This document shows, piece after piece, positions 58,487 to 64,000 of a stretch of DNA of 64,000 bases. The DNA is from Arthrobacter sp. 31Y. GTDB lineage: Bacteria > Actinomycetota > Actinomycetes > Actinomycetales > Micrococcaceae. The notes under the pieces were generated by a model. It saw only the letters and a list, made by a program, of their open reading frames with translations. It ran no database searches and was not told the origin of the DNA. Location: assembly GCF_000526335.1 (NCBI RefSeq), contig NZ_JAFW01000002.1, positions 1 through 64,000 on the forward strand, given 5' to 3'. Within the stretch, counting starts at the first letter, position 1; every line of letters begins with the position of its first letter. Made by a program: the position numbers and the translations under genes.

Positions 58487-60052
58487 ATGTCGAAGTATTA
58501 CCCGGGAAGAAAGCTGTCCCTGCCAAGGCTCTTCGTGCTTGTATTCGTTGTTGCAGGTTTAGTAGTAGCTGGAGTCAGTTACTGGCACAGTTACACCGAC
58601 GCGCGGGCCGCGGCGGCCTCTCCTTCAGTTTTTGCCGGTTATGTTGACGTTACCGCGACGCCCCGGTACGCGTTTGAGCAACCCGTCAACGAGAACGCGA
58701 AGTCAGTAGTGTTGTCGTTCATCGTCGCTGACGCAAAGGATGGCTGCACGCCCTCGTGGGGAACCTTTTACAGCCTTGACGGTGCAGGTTCGGAGCTGGA
58801 CCTCGACCGGCGGATCGCCCGGCTGCGTCAGCTCGGCGGAAATGTGGCGGTATCCTTCGGCGGTCTTTCCAACAAGGAACTGGCCACAGCCTGCACCGAC
58901 GATTCAAAGCTTAAAGACGCCTATTCAAGTGTTATAGACCGTTATGAATTGACCAGCATAGATCTCGACATTGAAGGCGCGGCATTGGCTGATGCGACCT
59001 CCATCGCGCGACAGGCCAAAGCGGTGGCGGCGCTTCAAAAGGACAGGGCTGCCGCCGGAGAGCAGCTCTCGGTATGGCTCACCCTTCCCGTTGCGCCCAC
59101 CGGACTCACCACCGAAGGCGCGGCCGCTGTGAAACAGATGCTGGCTGCAGGTCTGGACCTGGCAGGTGTGAACATCATGACCATGGACTACAGTGACAGC
59201 CGGCTACCTGGTCAGTCAATGCTTCAAGCCTCCATTGCAGCAGCTGAAGCAACACACTCTCAACTGGACCAAACCTACAGGGCAGCGAATCAGGAACTCG
59301 GTGCCCAGACTCTCTGGCGCAAAATTGGGCTGACCCCAATGATCGGCCAAAACGACATCGTCGCTGATGTGTTCTCCCTTGCCGATGCCCAAGGTCTCCA
59401 CGACTTCGCAGCCGAGAAAGGCATCGGCCGGATGTCCTTGTGGTCCCTGAACCGTGATGCTGAATGTGGTCCCAACTACCCCACTCTCACCGTGGTCTCC
59501 GACGCCTGCAGCGGTGTTTCCCAAGGTGGAACGCTCTTCTCAACCGTTCTCGGTGCAAGCATAGATGGGAAGAGCACAACAGCCCCATCCCAGGCTCCCC
59601 CCACAGGATCGACCACAGCAGCTCCCGTCGTTGACGACCCCGCCACAAGCCCGTACCCGATCTGGTCCCCCAATGCTGCGTACGTGAAAGATGACCGGAC
59701 GGTGTGGCAAGGAAACGTTTACGAGGCCAAATGGTGGACTAAAAACAACGTGCCCAACGACCCTCTGGCCGCGGGCACAACCGCCCCGTGGACGCTCATA
59801 GGTCCTGTCCTACCAAGCGACCGGCCCAAACCGGAAGTAACGCTGCCGGCGGGGACGTATCCGCAATGGTCGGCATCCACGGTCTACCGCAAAGGCGACC
59901 GCGTCATGTTCGACCAGCATGCTTTTGAAGCAAAGTGGTGGGTCCAGACACAAGGCCCCGAGGCCGCGCTCCAAGGATCAGCCGACACTGCCTGGGAAAG
60001 ACTCTCCAACGAAGAGATCATGAAACTCATCCCCGGAATTCCGCAAAGCTAG
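58487..60052 (+). CDS. Secreted or membrane-anchored GH18-like glycosidase with CBM5/12-type domains
   Basis: Start taken at ATG 58487, giving 521 residues. An N-terminal membrane anchor (LFVLVFVVAGLVVAGVSYW) precedes a GH18 fold: VVLSFIVADAKDGCTPSWG, NVAVSFGGLSNKELATACTDD, ELTSIDLDIEGAALAD (DxDxE motif with catalytic Glu) and VNIMTMDYSD. The C-terminus has two repeats (YPIWSPNAAYVKDDRTVWQGNVYEAKWWTKN and YPQWSASTVYRKGDRVMFDQHAFEAKWW), typical CBM5/12 chitin-binding modules. It may cut the polymer made by the divergent synthase or environmental chitin. Confidence 0.85.
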   Translation: MSKYYPGRKLSLPRLFVLVFVVAGLVVAGVSYWHSYTDARAAAASPSVFAGYVDVTATPRYAFEQPVNENAKSVVLSFIVADAKDGCTPSWGTFYSLDGAGSELDLDRRIARLRQLGGNVAVSFGGLSNKELATACTDDSKLKDAYSSVIDRYELTSIDLDIEGAALADATSIARQAKAVAALQKDRAAAGEQLSVWLTLPVAPTGLTTEGAAAVKQMLAAGLDLAGVNIMTMDYSDSRLPGQSMLQASIAAAEATHSQLDQTYRAANQELGAQTLWRKIGLTPMIGQNDIVADVFSLADAQGLHDFAAEKGIGRMSLWSLNRDAECGPNYPTLTVVSDACSGVSQGGTLFSTVLGASIDGKSTTAPSQAPPTGSTTAAPVVDDPATSPYPIWSPNAAYVKDDRTVWQGNVYEAKWWTKNNVPNDPLAAGTTAPWTLIGPVLPSDRPKPEVTLPAGTYPQWSASTVYRKGDRVMFDQHAFEAKWWVQTQGPEAALQGSADTAWERLSNEEIMKLIPGIPQS

Positions 60053-60059
60053 TACATCG

Positions 60060-60521
60060 CTAAGGGGCCCCCGCGCAGCCAAACGTCCCGGTTGCAATCT
60101 CGTCCGGGAACTCTTTCGTGCCATCTATCATCGGGCTGGCGTTGACTTCAGGTGGTGACGGGGCTTTTAGCCATTCCATGGCTTCCATTCGTGAGGTGAA
60201 GAAGCGTTTGGGACGGGTCGAATTGTTCATGGCCAAGACGAAATTGACGATGACTTTATCTACGGGCGAGGCGCCCAGCAGCGCGATGCGTGATGCTTGG
60301 CAAGTTTGAGCGAAGACAGCGCGGGCCCCGCGGCTAACGGACGTTGTGGTGGCCATGTCTACCAGAAGTGGACGTACAGTATTTCCGCACATCTCGTTGA
60401 CCATTTGCATGGCTGCTTCGGCATCACTTGTTTGGATGATGGTGTTGGGAGTCCACTTCAGTTGAAGAACTCCGTGTTCGTCCATAAAGAGTTCTGTCTT
60501 ATCTGTCCTGTTAGACGTCAT
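60060..60521 (-). CDS. STAS/SpoIIAA-like small protein
   Basis: A 153-residue protein. ELFMDEHGVLQLKWTPNTIIQTSDAEAAMQMVNEMCGNTVRPLLVDMATTTSVSRGARAVFAQTC and VNFVLAMNNSTRPKRFFTSRMEAMEWLK match the SpoIIAA/STAS-like proteins common in actinobacteria. No kinase partner lies nearby. Function unknown. Confidence 0.7.
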   Translation of the reverse strand: MTSNRTDKTELFMDEHGVLQLKWTPNTIIQTSDAEAAMQMVNEMCGNTVRPLLVDMATTTSVSRGARAVFAQTCQASRIALLGASPVDKVIVNFVLAMNNSTRPKRFFTSRMEAMEWLKAPSPPEVNASPMIDGTKEFPDEIATGTFGCAGAP

Positions 60522-60599
60522 TGCCTTTACCCCAGGGTGCCTCGATGAATCCTATTGAGATGGCTGGTAGAGGGTTTGTCCGGGGGCATTCCTCATCCA

Positions 60600-62150
60600 A
60601 TGTCGAGAGCTTATCGTGGCCCTGGCCGGGCTGATGGAAGGCTGTCCATTGCTGGGGTCAATTCAAGTTTTCCACGGCTGGTTTTGGGGAGTAGTTGGGG
60701 GAGCTCACTTGTCGGTGGTAGCTGTGGATAACTTGTGGGAATTGTCCCTGGTTGTGGGCAGGTGCTGTTGGGTAAGCCATTGTCGGTACGTTTGGGCGAC
60801 GTGGTCGTTTCTGGCGATTCCTCGTTCTACGCGGGAGAGGTTGGAGGGCCACTGATTGAGATGCTCGCTGGCTTGCTGCAGCGTGACGCCGAGCTGCTGC
60901 CTGAGGGGGCGGAGGTCAGTGATGTCCGGTGCTGCAACTGGTCTGAATATTTGGCGGTAGATTTCCCGGGCGACGTAGCGTTTAAGGCAGCGCATGGCTT
61001 CTCTTTTGCTCTTGCCGTCGGCCATCCGTTTGGCGACGTAGTCCTGGGTTCGTTGGTCTGATTGCATACGGGAGAGGACAACGTGGTGGAGGGCGCTGTT
61101 GGCTTGGCGGTCACCGCCTTTGCTGAGTCTGTGGCGGTGGGTTTTGCCTGAGGATGCGGGTACGGGCGCGGTGCCGGTGAGGGCCGCGAATTGTGCTTCG
61201 TTGTCAATCCGTTCGGGGTTGTCTCCGACTGTGACCAGGAGTTGGGTGGCGACTTCAACGCCTACGCCTGTCAGTTCGGTCAGCAGTGGCGCGTATGAGT
61301 CAAGGATTTCCTGCAAGAGCTCATCGGTAGCCGCGATTTCGGCTCGGAGACTTTGATATCGCAAGGCCAGGGTTTTCAATGTCAACGCCGTGATGTATCC
61401 CGTGTCTGCGGGGTGCCCGGAGGGCCGCATACGGGCAAGCGCGGTGATCATCGTCGATGTGGGGAGGCCGCGGTACTTGGCACGTATCGTTTCCGGTGCG
61501 GAGACGAGTAGGCTCCGAATTTGGTTGATAGCAATGGTGCGCGCCTTCATTGCCGAGGTTCGTGCTGTCCGCAGGATGCGGAGGCATTCCACTGGTCCGT
61601 CTTTGCTTTTGGGAGTCGAGATGCCTCGTTCGGCAAGTACCGATTGGGCTGCCTGGTAGGCGTCCAGTGGATCTGACTTTCCCCGGATTCTGCGCTGCTG
61701 ACGGTTTGGCCGGTTAACCTCGAAGACCTTCAGTTCTTCCTTGGCTAACACGCGGGACAGTTCGGCCCCGTAGGAACCTGTCCCTTCCACACCCACGGCG
61801 CTCACCGTGCCATGGCTGTTAATGAAGCGGAGCAGTTCGCTATAGCCGGCGGCTGTTGCTGCGAACTTTTGATCCGCGATGGGTTTGCCGTATTCGGTGA
61901 CTACGGCAACGTGGTGGGTGTCGGCGTGGGTATCCACACCGACAATGACTTGGGGTAGTTCCTCGACCAATATGGCGACGGCCCTGCTCTTCCTGGTCCT
62001 TGGTGTTGCACGTTGGCCAGGCCGGCAGACAGCACGGTAATGGGACTAAAGCGATTCAGGCTCCTATTAGGTCATGTCCGCCTGGCTCAACGGGCTTGGT
62101 GCTGGTCCTGAACCGGTGGACAAATCATGAGAAAGACAGCGTTCGCACGC
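60600..62150 (-). mobile_element. IS110-family insertion sequence (boundaries approximate)
   Basis: Defined by the transposase gene plus non-coding ends. No terminal inverted repeats are expected for IS110 elements, and the core dinucleotides could not be placed by eye, so the ends are estimates. The non-coding stretch upstream of the gene (about 61971-62150) is where an IS110 bridge RNA would normally lie. Confidence 0.55.
60705..61970 (-). CDS. IS110-family DEDD transposase with C-terminal HTH
   Basis: A 421-residue protein starting at TTG 61970. QVIVGVDTHADTHHVAVV has the first catalytic Asp; VEGTGSYGAELSRVL the Glu and GKSDPLDAYQAAQSVL further Asp residues of the RuvC-like DEDD domain. 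VGVEVATQLLVTVGDNPERIDNEAQFAALTGTAPVPASSGKTHRHRLSKGGDRQANSALH is the transposase_20 domain with its conserved Ser. Unlike most IS110 transposases the C-terminus continues about 70 residues with LRPLRQQLGVTLQQASEHL, a XRE-like HTH. The frame appears intact, so the element may be active. Confidence 0.9.
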   Translation of the reverse strand: MVEELPQVIVGVDTHADTHHVAVVTEYGKPIADQKFAATAAGYSELLRFINSHGTVSAVGVEGTGSYGAELSRVLAKEELKVFEVNRPNRQQRRIRGKSDPLDAYQAAQSVLAERGISTPKSKDGPVECLRILRTARTSAMKARTIAINQIRSLLVSAPETIRAKYRGLPTSTMITALARMRPSGHPADTGYITALTLKTLALRYQSLRAEIAATDELLQEILDSYAPLLTELTGVGVEVATQLLVTVGDNPERIDNEAQFAALTGTAPVPASSGKTHRHRLSKGGDRQANSALHHVVLSRMQSDQRTQDYVAKRMADGKSKREAMRCLKRYVAREIYRQIFRPVAAPDITDLRPLRQQLGVTLQQASEHLNQWPSNLSRVERGIARNDHVAQTYRQWLTQQHLPTTRDNSHKLSTATTDK

Positions 62151-62531
62151 GTCAGGTGGGCGACGAGTCACGCCGGTTCAGGACGTTTACCATCATTACC
62201 GCATCTCCTATGATCACAGCGGATCCCCGTATCTGAAGTGGACACAGGCCAAACCGCCTCGGGAGCAGGGGGTCCTTCGGATTGTACGTGTCCGCTCCAC
62301 CCCGTCTAGCCCCTCCGCAGGCTCCGGGGCCTGCGGTGCAGAAATTTCCCTCCGGCGCTCCTGCGTCGCTTATTTCCTCCGGGAATTTCCTGCACCTTGC
62401 CCAAGGGTAGACAGGCCTCCGTCGGCCACAGCTCCGCAAGCTTCGCCAGCAGCCAAAAACAACGGGGGAGAGGGGAAGCTGGCCGGTCACCATTGGCCAC
62501 CCCACCCACCACCAGCAAAGGACCAAGGACA
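61971..62531. other. Non-coding stretch: IS110 end and plasmid spacer
   Basis: The left half is the upstream end of the IS110 element (possible bridge RNA). From about 62200 it is G/C-rich with several hairpins, for example GGAAATTTC-type repeats around 62340-62390, and no gene. Confidence 0.45.
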
Positions 62532-62807
62532 ATGACCGAAAACCGCACCATCGCCAACGGCCCGGCCCAAGCCGTGGTCTTCCTCGAAACCCTCGCCGCA
62601 ATCGTTGAGAAGTCCCCCGTGGCCTACAGCGCCAGCGCAGCCGAAGACCTCGCCGCACACATCCGCGGCATGGCCGAAGCCGTCAACGCCGAGGCCCACG
62701 TGAACCCAGCCGTACTGGACACCACCCGGCAATACGCGGCGCTGGACTGGCACAACGAAGCCATAGCCGTCCTGTTCGCCGCAGAACACCGCCCGACCTT
62801 CCACTAA
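62532..62807 (+). CDS. Small hypothetical plasmid protein
   Basis: A 91-residue protein from ATG 62532 with AAGGACA upstream; the longer frame has no ribosome site. TENRTIANGPAQAVVFLETLAAIVEKSPVAYSASAAEDLAAHIRGMAEAVNAEAHVNPAVLDTTRQYAALDWHNEAIAVLF is helical and soluble. Not recognised. Confidence 0.6.
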   Translation: MTENRTIANGPAQAVVFLETLAAIVEKSPVAYSASAAEDLAAHIRGMAEAVNAEAHVNPAVLDTTRQYAALDWHNEAIAVLFAAEHRPTFH

Positions 62808-62872
62808 CACCAGCCGATGGACCATTCGCCTTTCGTAGGAGGACGGTCCCCCGGAAATCAGGAGACGAGACC

Positions 62873-63265
62873 ATGGCTGAAAGCCTAGAAGTACAACAAA
62901 CCGCCGAAGAGATCGAATGGTTTCCCGCGCGGGAACTGGTGGACGCCATGAAAAACGAAGGTCTGGACCTTCAGGTCGGACAGACCGGCGGCGGTACAGC
63001 CACCTTTTTCCTTCAGGAGGAAGGCAGCCACACCTTCCTAATCGGCCCCGGATCCTTCAACTGGAATGACCCCTTGGAATCCCAGTTCACCACGGCAGAG
63101 CTCTACTACGGACCGGATCACTACGACGACGCTGGCGAACCGATGGAGTTCGCCGACGATGAAGAGAAGACCATCACGCCGGGAACTCCGATGACGGATA
63201 TCGCCGAAGAAATCGCCACCAACTTCCGTCGATTCAACACCCGAGATTCAGCCAGCGCCGCATAA
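62873..63265 (+). CDS. Hypothetical acidic plasmid protein
   Basis: A 130-residue protein with AGGAG upstream. Acidic, with GTATFFLQEEGSHTFLIGPGSFNWNDPLESQFTTAELYYGPDHYDDAGEPMEFADDEEK; no membrane segment. Found 65 bases after the previous small gene on the same strand. Family not recognised. Confidence 0.6.
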   Translation: MAESLEVQQTAEEIEWFPARELVDAMKNEGLDLQVGQTGGGTATFFLQEEGSHTFLIGPGSFNWNDPLESQFTTAELYYGPDHYDDAGEPMEFADDEEKTITPGTPMTDIAEEIATNFRRFNTRDSASAA

Positions 63266-63513
63266 GCCGGGTGGGCCGTTCGCCTGTGTGGGCGGGCGGT
63301 CCGCCGCCCAGGACGAACCACAGCAACCTCACCAGCGGCGGACCGCCGTTCAACGCCACCAAGCGCACGGCCGCCAAAAGGCGCGCCCAACCTACCTCCA
63401 GAAAGTCTCTGACATGGGACCCCATCTGAAATCGCAGCACCCGTCCTGTTGCCGACATGCGTTCCGGAGCGTGCTGGCTGAATAGTCATTCACATCAAGG
63501 GAAGGAATGTTTT
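63266..63513 (+). other. 248-base gap with terminator-like hairpin
   Basis: GGGCGG (63291-63296) pairs with CCGCCC (63304-63309), a likely terminator for the acidic-protein gene. No gene seen. Confidence 0.45.
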
Positions 63514-64000
63514 GTGGCCATCGCGACCAGTCTGAGCATCAAGTACAAGTGCGGGCATACCCAGTCCACCGACCTGTCCAAAGTCCCGGCCGGCAGACGG
63601 AAGGCCCATGCCTACGGTTTGGGCAAGAACCGAGTTTGCGGGCGCTGCTTCGCTGCCGGAAACGCTGAGGGCCGGGAAGCATTTCTAGCCGAACGCAACG
63701 CCCAGACCCTGGCCGAAGCGGAATCGTTCGAAACCGACCACGACCTGCCTCCGCTCGAGGGAAGCGAGAAGCAAATTTCCTGGGCCACTCGAACCAGGTA
63801 TGAGATGCTTTCCACCGCATTGGAGGAACTTACCGGTAACGGGGCTATGTCCGAGGAGGACTTCGTGACCCGGATCGTTGAACCTGCCCGGAAAATCCTG
63901 AAACCGAGTTGGTGGATCGACAACAAGGACGCCGAACCAGCCGACATCGAAGAACTTGTCACCACCGCCGTGGACGAGGACGAGCTGGTCGAAACCGAAA
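63514..64000 (+). CDS. Plasmid protein with Cys/His metal-binding N-terminus, open at window edge
   Basis: Starts at GTG 63514 with GGGAAGGA upstream and is still open at base 64000 (162 residues seen). IKYKCGHTQSTDLSKVPAG...LGKNRVCGRCFAAGNAEGREAF contains a C-G-H ... CGRC zinc-binding pattern; then a charged helix-rich part (EAFLAERNAQTLAEAESFETD) and TRTRYEMLSTALEEL. Family not recognised. Confidence 0.6.
   Translation, partial: MAIATSLSIKYKCGHTQSTDLSKVPAGRRKAHAYGLGKNRVCGRCFAAGNAEGREAFLAERNAQTLAEAESFETDHDLPPLEGSEKQISWATRTRYEMLSTALEELTGNGAMSEEDFVTRIVEPARKILKPSWWIDNKDAEPADIEELVTTAVDEDELVETE

Noticed and set aside
1..64000. CRISPR arrays, tRNA or rRNA genes
   Set aside because: No regularly spaced repeats with unique spacers and no recognisable tRNA or rRNA sequence were seen by eye.

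Overview
The window looks like part of a large plasmid (or an integrated plasmid segment) of a high-GC Gram-positive actinobacterium, most probably an Arthrobacter/Paenarthrobacter-type soil bacterium. The grounds are a primase-like replication gene followed by parA and a small ParB-like gene (14.7-18.8 kb), a DUF2637/SpdB-like plasmid-transfer membrane protein (0.8-1.8 kb), actinobacterial families (DUF6545, EspR-like regulator, LGFP repeats, class E/F-like sortase), frequent GTG/TTG starts and broken recombinase genes. No tRNA, rRNA or CRISPR array was seen. Genus assignment is an inference.

Layout. 0-3.1 kb (minus strand): five genes joined by stop/start overlaps, including a partial sigma-70-like gene and the SpdB-like gene; probably transfer or its control. 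3.2-8.1 kb (plus): a surface-display locus (vWA/DUF11 adhesin, sortase, LGFP-repeat SGNH hydrolase), separated from the first operon by a perfect 24-bp inverted repeat. 8.1-11.5 kb: small plasmid genes, a broken ssb remnant, two overlapping genes with sigma/HTH-like features and a divergent wHTH regulator with its palindrome. 11.6-14.2 kb (minus): a four-gene cassette (ImmA/IrrE peptidase, DUF6545 membrane protein, PAP2-like membrane protein, EspR-like regulator) with TTGAGCA palindromes at both ends. 14.3-18.9 kb: replication and partition, with repeated ACCT-N3-AGGT palindromes and a 167-bp tandem duplication. 19.3-21.7 kb: a possible defence module with a TIR-like protein, a zinc-ribbon protein and a membrane protein.

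22.0-28.8 kb: a resolvase gene, then an amino-acid utilisation module (RidA, family-3 ABC transporter, FAD-dependent amino-acid oxidase, GntR/FCD regulator), then a fragment of the same resolvase in the same orientation, so the module is bracketed by recombinase sequence. 29-38.8 kb: SDR, secreted metzincin protease, a frameshifted Lrp, thioredoxin, aromatic-type aminotransferase, intact Lrp, IclR regulator, OsmC-like protein, second thioredoxin and a membrane diguanylate cyclase. 39-51 kb (minus): a catabolic regulon with an MHS-type transporter, a GAF/PucR-type regulator, an unrecognised 419-aa protein, an Ldh2-type dehydrogenase, a DapA-family enzyme, an aldehyde dehydrogenase, an iron-type alcohol dehydrogenase and an amino-acid permease. 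51.4-55.1 kb: a Cys/Met-metabolism PLP enzyme, a MOSC protein, a GNAT acetyltransferase and small genes. 55.4-60.5 kb: a membrane glycosyltransferase beside a divergent GH18-type secreted protein. 60.7-62.1 kb: an IS110-type element whose transposase carries a C-terminal HTH. The right edge returns to small plasmid hypothetical genes.

Together the genes read as a self-maintaining plasmid backbone loaded with catabolic, cell-surface and possibly defensive cargo. All functions are assigned from sequence motifs by eye; no database search was run.
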